From assembly GCF_000375345.1 (NCBI RefSeq), contig NZ_AQXD01000001.1, positions 120,807 through 184,806 on the forward strand: DNA of 64,000 nucleotides, read 5' to 3'. The notes under the pieces are model-generated. The model was not told the origin of the DNA, searched no databases, and was given only the letters and a program-made list of their open reading frames with translations. Every line of letters begins with the position of its first letter. Positions within the stretch are counted from its first letter, which is position 1. This stretch comes from Wohlfahrtiimonas chitiniclastica DSM 18708 (GTDB lineage: Bacteria > Pseudomonadota > Gammaproteobacteria > Cardiobacteriales > Wohlfahrtiimonadaceae). Positions 36,980 to 46,325 of this stretch are shown piece by piece. The position numbers were made by a program, and so were the translations under genes.

Positions 36980-39900
36980 ATGTCATCTGTTATTGTTGTG
37001 GATAAAAAATCATTGGATCAATCGACTGTTAGCGGTTCACGAATCGTTTTAGAGACAGCGTCGAAGGTTCATACACAGTTATATCGTTCGGATGTTGCTG
37101 AGTTTGTACAAGACGGCAACGACTTAATTTTAAAATTAAAAAATGGGAAAACCATTGTCATTGTGAATTTCTTTGTGGCGCATGAAGATGAAACATCAGA
37201 TGTGCTGTTTAAAGATGACAATGGCATTCCATGGTTGCCGCTTTTATTAGGTGGCGCGGGCGTTGCGGGCGGTTTAGCTTTAGCAAGTGGCGGCGGTGGT
37301 GATAATAATCACAATGGTGGGGCGGCTTCTGCGCCTAAAAATCACGTGCCTGTGGCTGTCAATCCTGTGAACGATGCGCCTAATATTGAAGATGCTGAAG
37401 TAACAGTGAAACAAGGTGTTAAAGATTCTATCGTTCATGATGCATCAACAGGTAAAGATGAAGATGTAGATGTAGATGTAGATGGAGATAAGCTTACGTA
37501 TACCATCACTAAAGGCAATGAAGATGGCTTGTTTGTCATTGATCCTAGCACCGGCATTATCAAATTAGCTGATGGCAAAATGCTTGATCATGGTAAAGCG
37601 CCACTGCACAAATTAGAAGTGACGGCTACGGATAGTAGTAGTGACAAATTATCATCGACGGCGACGATTACGGTCAAGGTCTCAAATGTTAGTAAAATCA
37701 CCACAGAGATTACGCCAAAAGGCACCATCACGGGCACAACAGATAATGTTGAAAAAGGTCCTGTGAAGTTAACGATCACAGGGACAGATAAAGATGGTAA
37801 TCCTGTGACCATTGAGCGTGATGTAGAGTTAGATCGTCCGGATGGTTCGTCAAAAGGTCAATACACTTATCATTTGACGCGGGAAGATGGCATTGTCGAT
37901 GGCTCTAAAGTGACGGTGGAAGCTCAGACTGTTGACCGTCAAGGTGATACCATTCATGCCGATACAGAATTACCAGGTCATTCAAGTGAAGAGACGCCCG
38001 GACTTGATTTAGTCATCCCTACGATTGAAATCACACAAGTGGCGACAGATGAAAAAGTGACTTGGGGCGAAGAAGGCAAAGAGGGCTTTGAAGTTAAAGG
38101 TACAACGACGGGCGTAGAAGCAGGTCAAATTGTTGCAGTTACCTTTGATAAAACAGTCGATGGTCAGCCTGTAACGGTTGAAGCAACGGTTGAAGAAGAT
38201 GGTTCATGGACTGCACAAATGACGCCAGAACAAGCCGCTAAATTATTGGAAGGTTCTGTTTCTGCAGCGGTTAAGGACATTGCAGGTAATGAAAAATCAG
38301 CCGAAGCGGTAGAGTACACCATTGATGCGCCAACAGCTGTTGTCACGGGTTATGGCGATAATATTGAAAATGTGCTTAACACAGTTGTAACTGAAGGTGA
38401 AGTGTCTAAAACAGTGACGATTTCTAGCGAAATTGATCCAAACTTAGCAAGTAACACCTCTAAAACAATGGTCGGTGAAACAATCGCCGGCGATCATGGA
38501 GCGTTTACCTTAGACACTTCTGGCAAATGGACGTATACCTTAAACTCAGGTGAAGAAACTTCTAAAGCACTGATCGATTCTAAAGGACCTTTAACAGAAA
38601 TCTTTACGGTGAAAGACAGTGAAGGTAAGCCTTATGAAGTGAAAGTTTCCATCAATGATGATGGTGAAAATGTTGTGGTATCTGCCACCACATCGTCTTT
38701 GAAAGATCCAACAAATGTAGAGAGTGATCAAGGCGCATATACAATCTATACCAATGATTCACTCGGTGAAATTACAGGGACTGCATCACAAGGTATTGAG
38801 AAAGTTCGTGTGTATGTCAATAAACAAGCAGCTGGCACAGATGCGGAAATGGATTCATTAGGTTATCCACAGTACTTTGAAGTGGCGGTTAAAGATGGCA
38901 AATGGTCATTGAGCGAGCAAGATCTCACCGATGGTTTACAAAAAACATGGTGGGCAGATCAGCTCCGTAATGACGACATCTATCTTCAAGTGCGTGCAGT
39001 TGATCCGACAACGGGTAAAGTCGGTGATGTGTCTGAAAAATACACCTTTGTGGTGGATACTGTTGCGCCAGAAGCAACCTATGTGAAACATGAAGATGGT
39101 AAAGTCACCGCTTTGATCAGTAGCAACCCGAAAGAAGAACACAGTGCGAAGACGGGTGATGAAGTGATGGTCAAATATACAGATCAAGAAGGCAATGTGA
39201 AGATTGCAACCGGAAAAGTGGGTGAGCCGGCTGTGGATGGTAAACCGTATTTATCCATCAGTGTGCCTGTTGAAAATCTTGATCCAAATCAGCCATTTAA
39301 AGTCTATGTGAAAGATCAAGCCGGCAACATTGGCGTCAATAATGACATTGACATTGATCCAACGACAGTGACGTTACCAATTCCGGTGATTGATCAATAT
39401 TTAGATCATCAGAACAATCCTGATGGCAAGGTTCAAGTGATCGCCAATGGTGGGCACAGTGATGATCCACAAGGTCAAATCAGTGGTACTGTGGTGTTGA
39501 ATGCGTATCAAAAATCCATGGTGGATGAGGTGCGTATTTTTGTTCACAATAACCCAAGTCAGTTCATTAAAATTCCTGCAGATCAATTGGTACCGGTGGA
39601 AGGTGAACAAGATACATATCGTTGGACAACGCAATCTAAAGATCTTGCGAAAATCTTGACCAGTGGTCGTTTTGCAGAAGGTGAAGCTTCATTGCAAGCT
39701 GCCACTTATGATAAAGATTCTGATGTCATGAGTGAGGCATCACCTAAATTCACAGTGAACATTGATGTGACCGCGCCTGAAATCACGATTGAGAGCATTG
39801 CGGGTGATCAGGTCATTACGCAGCTTGAGAAAAAAGATGGCTTTACTGTGAAGGGTTCAACAAAAGGGGCTGAAGAAGGTAACACAGTGACTATTTTGGT

Positions 39901-41812
39901 GGAAGGTAAAAGTTACACCACAACTGTGGGTAAAGATGGCAAGTGGTCTATTGATTTACCAAAAGAAGCCACACAAGATTTGACGGATGGAAAAACTTAT
40001 ACAATCACAGCATCTGTGACGGATAAGGCAGGTAATCAGTCAAGTGGTGCAATGGGTAATGCAACCGTCAATGCAGCACCGAGAGTGACGACTCAAACAC
40101 AGACTGTTGAGGAAGACAGTGGTGCTAGCAGATTTTTTCAAGTGAAAGCAACTGATCCAGAAGATGACCGTATCAAGGGCTACAGCTTAAAATATGAGGT
40201 TCTTGAGGATACGCTAGATCCTTCAAAGGGTTCTGTCGTGATGGATGAATATAATGATGGGCATTTTATCTTCACACCAGAAAACAATTTCTCTGGCGAA
40301 GTGACCTTCTCAGTCAAAGTAACGGACAGCTATGGTAATAGCACCATTGCAGAACAAAAGATTATTGTGACTCCTGTGGCGGATGCCCCTGTCTTAAAAA
40401 CAGAAATGAATTTTGATGTGGGTGAATTGAGCCTTAATAAATATACCTGGAATAATATTGCAGGTTATAAAGAAATTGGTGGTCAATTGTACGATTTTGA
40501 TGATGCACAGACAAAGGGTTCAGGGATTAATCCTAAGGTACTCGTCAATGGCATCAATGCACTGTTTGAACATCAAAGACCTGAAGGTGAATTAACCAAT
40601 GAGATGAAGTCAGAGGGTTGGAGAGAATCTGAACATGGATGGGGGCTTCCAGCATCTAGTGCTGTATATATGAATGGCTATATTTACTTAGAAGCGGGTA
40701 AAGATTATAAATATACCGGATCTGCAGATGATAATGGGTTGATCATTATTGGTGATAATACATCTAGTAAGTTTGTAAGTTGGCAAGGCCTTCCAAGTAT
40801 GACAACAGAAACTTTTACAGTGAAAGAATCTGGCTTTTATACATTTAATTTGTATATTTATAACCAAGATGATAAAGGCAACTACAACTTCAAAGTCACT
40901 GAAGCAGATGGTACAGATGTTAAATACTTCCCAAGCGTTGAAGCCATTAAAGGTGAGTTGGGTAAAGATGTTCATTTAGCCGAAGAGATGACGGGTAAAG
41001 ATGGTAAAGGCTTCTACGGTGTATCATTTGGTTATACAGGCTCTGAAAATGATGATGTAGAATTGACGGACATTGTGGCATCTCTTACTGACCGTGATGG
41101 TTCTGAAACACTCTCATTAAAATTGACGGGATTGGTTGAAGGGACAAAACTGATCTATACCAGCGTTGATAAAGATGGTGGCGCTGTGACAAGTGAAGCA
41201 ACTGCCGATTCACATGGTACGATTACAGTGAACGGTGGGGCTAATGTGACAGATTTTAAAGATCTATCCCTTGATTTACCACAAGGCATTGCAACCGGTC
41301 AATTACCCGTTACCATGACAGTGACGGCCACCGAACAAGGCAATGGCGATGCAAAATCTGTGACCAATGAGTTTACTGTGACGGTGAATCCGCCTGTGGC
41401 AGCACGCATGATGGCAATAGATGAGTCAGAGGAAGATCATACATCGGATGCACATGTGACGAAGATTGAGTTGTTAGAAGATAACAATACGGGCGGTCAT
41501 TCACTTGAAAAAGTGATTAACTTTGCCATTAATCAATCTGAGGAATCTTCAGAATCTAGTAAAATTGAGTTCTCCGAAGACTTCTTTAATGGTCTTATTC
41601 ATCAGGATGATTTAACGGTTGAAAATCTTCCGAACATTTCGCAATACTTCAGTTTGCAGCATAATGCAGAAGATCAAACCGTGACTCTCAGTGTTGATCG
41701 TGATGGTGTGGATGATCATTATCAGCAAGAAGAGTTGTTATTATTGACCAATCAACCCACAGAGATTTCATTAGAAGAGTTACTCAACAACCATCAAATC
41801 GTGATCGGTTAA
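36980..41812 (+). CDS. giant Bap-like adhesin, type I secretion type
   Basis: A 1610-residue surface protein without a signal peptide. Residues 1-85 form a BapA-prefix-like domain (DVAEFVQDGNDLILKLKNGK), then a hydrophobic glycine-rich stretch to about residue 112. A cadherin-like domain covers about 130-250. Several Ig-like domains follow, several with the DVTAPE or DTVAPE linkers typical of T1SS adhesins. A VCBS-like domain lies around residues 475-570, and another cadherin-like domain near 1030-1140. Residues about 1143-1320 resemble a PA14 or lectin-like module. The end (VDRDGVDDHY, then ISLEELLNNHQIVIG) matches the C-terminal secretion signal of Bap/LapF-type proteins. AGGGG at 36965 is ten bases ahead of the ATG. 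No tolC, ABC or membrane-fusion gene is nearby, so secretion must use a distant system. Confidence 0.85.
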   Translation: MSSVIVVDKKSLDQSTVSGSRIVLETASKVHTQLYRSDVAEFVQDGNDLILKLKNGKTIVIVNFFVAHEDETSDVLFKDDNGIPWLPLLLGGAGVAGGLALASGGGGDNNHNGGAASAPKNHVPVAVNPVNDAPNIEDAEVTVKQGVKDSIVHDASTGKDEDVDVDVDGDKLTYTITKGNEDGLFVIDPSTGIIKLADGKMLDHGKAPLHKLEVTATDSSSDKLSSTATITVKVSNVSKITTEITPKGTITGTTDNVEKGPVKLTITGTDKDGNPVTIERDVELDRPDGSSKGQYTYHLTREDGIVDGSKVTVEAQTVDRQGDTIHADTELPGHSSEETPGLDLVIPTIEITQVATDEKVTWGEEGKEGFEVKGTTTGVEAGQIVAVTFDKTVDGQPVTVEATVEEDGSWTAQMTPEQAAKLLEGSVSAAVKDIAGNEKSAEAVEYTIDAPTAVVTGYGDNIENVLNTVVTEGEVSKTVTISSEIDPNLASNTSKTMVGETIAGDHGAFTLDTSGKWTYTLNSGEETSKALIDSKGPLTEIFTVKDSEGKPYEVKVSINDDGENVVVSATTSSLKDPTNVESDQGAYTIYTNDSLGEITGTASQGIEKVRVYVNKQAAGTDAEMDSLGYPQYFEVAVKDGKWSLSEQDLTDGLQKTWWADQLRNDDIYLQVRAVDPTTGKVGDVSEKYTFVVDTVAPEATYVKHEDGKVTALISSNPKEEHSAKTGDEVMVKYTDQEGNVKIATGKVGEPAVDGKPYLSISVPVENLDPNQPFKVYVKDQAGNIGVNNDIDIDPTTVTLPIPVIDQYLDHQNNPDGKVQVIANGGHSDDPQGQISGTVVLNAYQKSMVDEVRIFVHNNPSQFIKIPADQLVPVEGEQDTYRWTTQSKDLAKILTSGRFAEGEASLQAATYDKDSDVMSEASPKFTVNIDVTAPEITIESIAGDQVITQLEKKDGFTVKGSTKGAEEGNTVTILVEGKSYTTTVGKDGKWSIDLPKEATQDLTDGKTYTITASVTDKAGNQSSGAMGNATVNAAPRVTTQTQTVEEDSGASRFFQVKATDPEDDRIKGYSLKYEVLEDTLDPSKGSVVMDEYNDGHFIFTPENNFSGEVTFSVKVTDSYGNSTIAEQKIIVTPVADAPVLKTEMNFDVGELSLNKYTWNNIAGYKEIGGQLYDFDDAQTKGSGINPKVLVNGINALFEHQRPEGELTNEMKSEGWRESEHGWGLPASSAVYMNGYIYLEAGKDYKYTGSADDNGLIIIGDNTSSKFVSWQGLPSMTTETFTVKESGFYTFNLYIYNQDDKGNYNFKVTEADGTDVKYFPSVEAIKGELGKDVHLAEEMTGKDGKGFYGVSFGYTGSENDDVELTDIVASLTDRDGSETLSLKLTGLVEGTKLIYTSVDKDGGAVTSEATADSHGTITVNGGANVTDFKDLSLDLPQGIATGQLPVTMTVTATEQGNGDAKSVTNEFTVTVNPPVAARMMAIDESEEDHTSDAHVTKIELLEDNNTGGHSLEKVINFAINQSEESSESSKIEFSEDFFNGLIHQDDLTVENLPNISQYFSLQHNAEDQTVTLSVDRDGVDDHYQQEELLLLTNQPTEISLEELLNNHQIVIG

Positions 41813-41825
41813 GGTAAGATCAAAG

Positions 41826-41857
41826 AAAAAACCCAATCCTAGGATTGGGTTTTTTTA
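41826..41857. terminator. bidirectional terminator between the adhesin and gadC
   Basis: A perfect palindrome with ACCCAATCCT and AGGATTGGGT, flanked by A5 and T7. Serves both converging genes. Confidence 0.85.
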
Positions 41858-41869
41858 TATGCACTCAAT

Positions 41870-43309
41870 TTATGAGGTTTGCTTATTTTGTTTCCAAGAG
41901 GGTTTTTTAAATGCTTGGATCAAGAGCGGTAAACCACAGAAGATCACAAAGCCTGACGTCACCAATGCCACATATAAAGTTGGATTGCCAATGGGTAACT
42001 GGCTAGGCGGTACAAAGGAGACCGTAAAGGCAAATAAAACGCCAAATAAGCCAACGCCCGCAATCGTGTTCATGCCCATTTTCCCGCCGGGTACTTTATA
42101 GGCGCGCGGTAGATCAGGCTGCGTATAACGAAGCTTGATGCCGGTTGCATACATGAGCATGTACATCACTAAGTAAAGGGTGATCGTCATTGCGGATAAT
42201 AAGAAGAATGCCACGCTCACATTGTCCATAAAGAAATAGAGGGATGAGAGAATGGTGACGATGCCACCTTGGATGAGCAAAATATTTTGCTGCACGCCAT
42301 TTTTATTGGTTTTGGCTAATAAAGGTGGGATTTCACCTTCTTGTGCTGTTTCCAATAAACCACGGCTTGGCCCTGTGATCCAAGACATCACACCCGCAAA
42401 TGCCCCAAAGGCGATGAATAAGCCTAAAGGTGCCACCAACCAATGGAGATTAAAGTGGTCGAGTGAGATTAAAAATGCTTGCATTAAGCCTTGGTTCAAA
42501 TCAATCTCTTCATTCGGAATCATGATGGCTAAGGAGGCTGAGCCTAACACAAATAACAATAAGATGATGATGGCAGCTAAGAAAATTGCACGTGGGAATT
42601 GTGTGCGTGGATTTTCTAAGTCGCTCGCGTGCACGGCATGCACTTCAACGCCTGCGAAGAGCAAAATAATGCCGCCTAAGAAGGCAAGAGAAGATAAATC
42701 AGTTAAATGTGGCATAAAGCGCGCATGCACCATGGAGCCGGTTGCAGTTTTCGTAACATCAAACATGTGGTTAGGATTGTCGCCAAGGTACCAGAAAATC
42801 CCCAATACAATGATCAATACGCCCGGTAAGATGGTGCCCACAATGGTACCAATGGAGGTGACTTTGCTGGCAAAGTTCGAGCCTTTTAATGAGATGAAGG
42901 TGGCGATCCAATAAAACACAATGATGACAGAGCCGGTATAAATGCCGCTGTTTGCCAAATCAGGTTGCCCAATTAAATAGGCAAGGGCGGCGGCCGCAAA
43001 TGCTAAAACAGATGGATACCAGACAACGTTTTGGATCCATTGCAGCCAAATGGCGGTAAAACCCCATTTGTTACCAAATGCTGCGCCCACCCATGTGTAA
43101 ACGCCGCCTTTTTGCTGACTGAATGCGCTGCCAAGCTCTGCCGCCACTAAGGATGCAGGCAATAAGAAAAGTAAAATGGAAAAGCCTAAGAAGAAGAACA
43201 TCTCAGTGCCTTCTTTGGCCATCATAGGCAGACCGCGCAAGCTACAGACAGCTGCAACAGTCATGATGGCAAGGGTCCAAACGGACATTTTTTTAGGTTG
43301 CATGCTCAT
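41870..43309 (-). CDS. gadC: GadC-like glutamate/GABA antiporter without C-plug
   Basis: A 479-residue transporter of the APC superfamily with 12 hydrophobic segments. It lies directly downstream of gadB and would exchange external glutamate for internal GABA, completing the acid-resistance cycle. GVYTWVGAAFG and WITGPSRGLLETAQ are typical of the GadC branch. E. coli GadC has 511 residues and closes its cytoplasmic side at neutral pH with a C-terminal plug of roughly 40 residues. Here the protein ends at KKPSWKQNKQTS just after the last membrane segment, so the plug is missing. Start ATG at 43309 is supported by AGGA six bases upstream. The substrate is inferred from context. Confidence 0.82.
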   Translation of the reverse strand: MSMQPKKMSVWTLAIMTVAAVCSLRGLPMMAKEGTEMFFFLGFSILLFLLPASLVAAELGSAFSQQKGGVYTWVGAAFGNKWGFTAIWLQWIQNVVWYPSVLAFAAAALAYLIGQPDLANSGIYTGSVIIVFYWIATFISLKGSNFASKVTSIGTIVGTILPGVLIIVLGIFWYLGDNPNHMFDVTKTATGSMVHARFMPHLTDLSSLAFLGGIILLFAGVEVHAVHASDLENPRTQFPRAIFLAAIIILLLFVLGSASLAIMIPNEEIDLNQGLMQAFLISLDHFNLHWLVAPLGLFIAFGAFAGVMSWITGPSRGLLETAQEGEIPPLLAKTNKNGVQQNILLIQGGIVTILSSLYFFMDNVSVAFFLLSAMTITLYLVMYMLMYATGIKLRYTQPDLPRAYKVPGGKMGMNTIAGVGLFGVLFAFTVSFVPPSQLPIGNPTLYVALVTSGFVIFCGLPLLIQAFKKPSWKQNKQTS

Positions 43310-43345
43310 AATGAATCCTATCTATTTTTAATATGATGAAGGAAG

Positions 43346-43366
43346 AGCCCAAGCATGACTTGGGCT
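43346..43366 (-). promoter_or_regulatory. hairpin between gadB and gadC
   Basis: AGCCCAAG and CTTGGGCT form an eight-base stem around five bases. In the gadB-to-gadC direction it is followed by CTTCCTTC, not a U-run, so it is more likely a partial terminator or an mRNA processing or stability element than a full stop. Confidence 0.5.
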
Positions 43367-43391
43367 TTTTATGATTCAGCGTATTGCGTGA

Positions 43392-44768
43392 TTAGCGACC
43401 GCTATGATCGAAGTGTGCGTTCGCTTCACCGGCCGTTTGTGTCACGGCAACGGGATGTTTTTCAAAGTACTCAAGCGAGCGTTTGACATCATTGATGAAC
43501 ATATCCGCCATGTTCATACTAAAGCCATGACGCAGCACTAAGCGCATGATGACGGTCTCTTGCATGTTTGGCAGCATTGAGTAAGCTGCCACTTGCCAGC
43601 CGCGCATGCGTAAGCGATCCGAGAGATCATAGAGGCTATAATTTTTCGAATCAGCTTTTTGTGTCCAAGAAATGGCAGGGATGCCTTTTTTCGGATCACC
43701 ATCAAAGAAGATTTCAAAGTCGCCGAGTTTCACAATCTCTTTACCAATGTACTGCGCCGCGCCATAAAGATTTTGCATAATGGTGCGATAACCCTCTTTA
43801 CCTAAACGGTTAAAGAGATAATATTGCGCCACAATTTGACCGCCCGGGCGAGAGAAGTTCAAAGCAAAGGTTGGCATATTGCCGCCAAGGTAGTTCACCC
43901 AGAAAATCATATCTTCTGGCATGTCTTTCCATTCGCGCCACACAACCCAACCCACACCTAAAGGCGCTAAGCCAAATTTATGGCCAGAAGCGTTGACAGA
44001 TTTAACGCGTGCTAAGCGGAAGTCCCAAACTAAATCAGGTTCTATAAATGGTGCGATGAAACCGCCGGACGCACCATCAACGTGCACAGGAATGTCCCAA
44101 CCTTTTTCGGCTTGAATTTTATCTAAAGCTGCACAGATTTCTGCAACGGGCTCATAATGGCATGTGAATGTGACGCCAAGCGTTGGCACAACACCGATCG
44201 TATTTTCATCCACATATTGCGATAAAATGTCTGCATCTAACCCTAAACGAGTGGCTTCAATGGGCACTTCACGAATTTCGACATCAAAGTAGCGGGCAAA
44301 TTTTTGCCAGCACACTTGCACAGGACCGGTGACGATGTTCGGTTTATCATAGGGTTTGCCTTCCGCTTTGCGTTTGTTGCGCCAGTTGAACTTCATGGCA
44401 AGTCCGCCAAGCATCGCAGCTTCACTCGAACCTGTGGTGGAGCAGCCCGCTGTTTTCGCAGGTTCAGGTGAATGCCATAAATCGGCAATCATCTCCACAC
44501 AGCGTTTTTCGATTTCTGCCGTCATCGGATATTCATCTTTGTCGATCATATTTTTATCAATACAATCTTCCATGATTTTATGAATATTATCTTCCATCCA
44601 TGTTTGGCAGAAAGTGGAGAGGTTCTGGCGTGAGTTGCCATCAAGTAACAGCTCATCTTTGATGAGATTGTAGGTTAAATCACCATCAATCCCATGTTCG
44701 CGAATGATGTTGTTTGATAACCCTTCGCGCGCTGCAGCTAAACCATAAATATCTAATTTTTCGCTCAT
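43392..44768 (-). CDS. gadB: glutamate decarboxylase
   Basis: A 458-residue pyridoxal-phosphate enzyme that turns glutamate into GABA and consumes a proton. [13 protein letters not shown] of the family appears as [13 protein letters not shown], with cofactor Lys264; [13 protein letters not shown] and NFSRPGGQ are further signatures. Compared with E. coli GadB (466 residues), the N-terminal segment that folds into helices at low pH is shorter. A histidine (His455) remains four residues from the C-terminus, where E. coli uses His465 to close the active site at neutral pH. GGAG precedes the ATG. The gene forms an operon with gadC. A stem-loop sits at the predicted transcription start. Confidence 0.95.
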   Translation of the reverse strand: MSEKLDIYGLAAAREGLSNNIIREHGIDGDLTYNLIKDELLLDGNSRQNLSTFCQTWMEDNIHKIMEDCIDKNMIDKDEYPMTAEIEKRCVEMIADLWHSPEPAKTAGCSTTGSSEAAMLGGLAMKFNWRNKRKAEGKPYDKPNIVTGPVQVCWQKFARYFDVEIREVPIEATRLGLDADILSQYVDENTIGVVPTLGVTFTCHYEPVAEICAALDKIQAEKGWDIPVHVDGASGGFIAPFIEPDLVWDFRLARVKSVNASGHKFGLAPLGVGWVVWREWKDMPEDMIFWVNYLGGNMPTFALNFSRPGGQIVAQYYLFNRLGKEGYRTIMQNLYGAAQYIGKEIVKLGDFEIFFDGDPKKGIPAISWTQKADSKNYSLYDLSDRLRMRGWQVAAYSMLPNMQETVIMRLVLRHGFSMNMADMFINDVKRSLEYFEKHPVAVTQTAGEANAHFDHSGR

Positions 44769-44828
44769 TGATTACACTCCTTTATTGATTTGTCGTATGA
44801 CTTTTGTAACGGAAATGCTCATGCTGCC

Positions 44829-44859
44829 GTTCAATGATTCATGCGCTGAATCATTGAAC
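44829..44859. repeat. 13-bp perfect inverted repeat ahead of gadB
   Basis: GTTCAATGATTCA (44829-44841) and TGAATCATTGAAC (44847-44859) are perfect mirror arms around TGCGC. It has no U-run on either side, so it is not a terminator. It starts at the predicted +1 of gadB and could be an operator or a 5'-terminal mRNA stem-loop. Confidence 0.85.
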
Positions 44860-44866
44860 TATATTT

Positions 44867-44895
44867 ACTATATCAAAGATTTATATTCATTTCAT
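44867..44895 (-). promoter_or_regulatory. candidate gadB promoter
   Basis: Minus strand: ATGAAA (44890-44895) and TATAGT (44867-44872) are 17 bases apart. The start would be near 44860, immediately before the inverted repeat at 44829-44859, giving a leader of about 92 bases. Confidence 0.5.
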
Positions 44896-44945
44896 GATTA
44901 TGTTTTAATCAAAAAATGATAAAAATTAATATTATCTAAAAATCA

Positions 44946-46250
44946 TTAAGGTGTGACTTTTTGTCCTGCAATGTAAGTGTCAGCAATCGCGCGATCATCC
45001 CCTAATGTCATTTGAATGAAAAGGGCTTCTTCTAAACTGTCTGCGTAACGCATGCGATACTCGATGATGGGCGTTGAGTGAAGATTGATGATGGCTAAAT
45101 CTGCTTCCATGCCAACGGCAATGCTGCCAATTTTATCCGCTAAACTCAAAGCCTCTGCCGTGCCGCGTGTGGCTAAATAAAACGCATGCAAAGAAGAATA
45201 GGGCGCGCTGTTCATTTGTGCCGCTTTATAGGCTTCATTCATGGTTTGTAAAATGGAGAAGCTGGTGCCAGCACCTAAATCTGTGCCTAATCCCACTTTC
45301 ATGGGTCGATGCGCCGCTTTCGCGCTCTGAACATTGAAGCAGCCCGAGCCTAAAAAGAAATTAGAAGTTGGGCAATGGGCAACGGCAGCGCCATGCTCGC
45401 TCAACACATGCATTTCGCGCTCTGTTAAATGGATGCCATGGCCATAAATGGCGCGTTCCCTCAATAAACCGTAGCGATCATACACATCTGTGTAATCAAT
45501 GGCATCGGGAAAGAGGGATTTGACCCATTCGATTTCCCCCAAATTTTCTGACACATGGGATTGAATCAGTGTGCTTGGATATTCTTTGGCTAAACTGCCC
45601 ACCATTTCCAATTGTTCATGAGTGGATGTGGGCACAAAGCGCGGCGTGATCACATATTCAGCACGCCCTTTGCCATGCCATTTTTCAATGAGGGCTTTAG
45701 ATTCATCATAGGCTTTTTCTGGCGTATCTAACAGCGCAGCCGGTGCATTGCGATCCATACACACTTTACCAGCCATGATGCGCATGTTGTATTTTTCAGC
45801 CTCTTCAAAAATGGCATCCACAGATTCAGGGAAAATCGTGCAAAATACTGTTGAAGCCGTCACGCCATTTCGATGCTGTTCTTTTAAAAAGATCTCTGCA
45901 ACTTCTTTCGCATGGGCTTTATCTGCAAAGTTTTGCTCTGCAATGAAGGTGTATTCATTGAGCCAATCGATGAGTTGCTCACCATAAGAGGCGATGATCT
46001 CTGTTTGTGGGTAATGGACATGGCTGTCAATGAATCCTGCGGTGATGATGCTGTTTTCATAACGAGTCACGGGCATATCGCCCAAAGTTGGCAATAACTC
46101 AGACGCTTTGCCAACGGCGGTAATGATGCCTTGATCCATCACAATGATGGCATCAGATTCATAGGTGTAGCACTCATCTAATGGATGAAAAAATGGGTCT
46201 TTGTGAAATGTGAGCATGGCGCCACGAATGGCAGAGGGTGTTGCGGTCAT
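44946..46250 (-). CDS. guaD: guanine deaminase
   Basis: A 434-residue amidohydrolase that converts guanine to xanthine and ammonia. AGFIDSHVHYPQTEII is the metal-binding HxH motif with the guanine deaminase-specific PQ; QSHVSENLGEIEWV, GHGIHLTEREM and HCPTSNFFLGSG follow, and GLGTDLGAG supplies the final aspartate. Length is normal for GuaD. It is divergent from a UrtR-type regulator, with two palindromes in the 105-base gap between them. No xanthine dehydrogenase or uricase lies nearby. Confidence 0.93.
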   Translation of the reverse strand: MTATPSAIRGAMLTFHKDPFFHPLDECYTYESDAIIVMDQGIITAVGKASELLPTLGDMPVTRYENSIITAGFIDSHVHYPQTEIIASYGEQLIDWLNEYTFIAEQNFADKAHAKEVAEIFLKEQHRNGVTASTVFCTIFPESVDAIFEEAEKYNMRIMAGKVCMDRNAPAALLDTPEKAYDESKALIEKWHGKGRAEYVITPRFVPTSTHEQLEMVGSLAKEYPSTLIQSHVSENLGEIEWVKSLFPDAIDYTDVYDRYGLLRERAIYGHGIHLTEREMHVLSEHGAAVAHCPTSNFFLGSGCFNVQSAKAAHRPMKVGLGTDLGAGTSFSILQTMNEAYKAAQMNSAPYSSLHAFYLATRGTAEALSLADKIGSIAVGMEADLAIINLHSTPIIEYRMRYADSLEEALFIQMTLGDDRAIADTYIAGQKVTP

Positions 46251-46267
46251 AATCTTCCTAAGTCTAA

Positions 46268-46293
46268 AAAGTATCTTTATGTGAAGATACTTT
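46268..46293. promoter_or_regulatory. operator-like palindrome 1, guaD side
   Basis: AAAGTATCTT (46268-46277) and AAGATACTTT (46284-46293) form perfect 10-base arms around TATGTG. The half-site AAGATACTTT recurs at 46316-46325. Placed 18 bases from the guaD start, it is likely bound by the neighbouring MarR-family protein. Confidence 0.7.
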
Positions 46294-46305
46294 AACGCAA
46301 TTTTG

Positions 46306-46325
46306 TCTTTAGATAAAGATACTTT
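46306..46325. promoter_or_regulatory. operator-like palindrome 2, regulator side
   Basis: TCTTTA-GA-TAAAGA (46306-46319) is a palindrome that merges with a second copy of AAGATACTTT ending at 46325. It overlaps the -35 (TTGTCT, 46303-46308) and spacer of a weak promoter for the regulator (-10 TATGCT, 46325-46330), as expected for autoregulation. Confidence 0.6.

Noticed and set aside
36918-37060. Small open frame ahead of the Bap-like adhesin starting at ATG 36918
   Set aside because: No ribosome site, different frame from the adhesin, and it overlaps the adhesin start without protein-like content.
42252-42914. A 220-codon open frame on the plus strand opposite gadC
   Set aside because: It is the antisense shadow of a membrane protein; its translation is low-complexity and basic, with no ribosome site, and gadC is clearly real.
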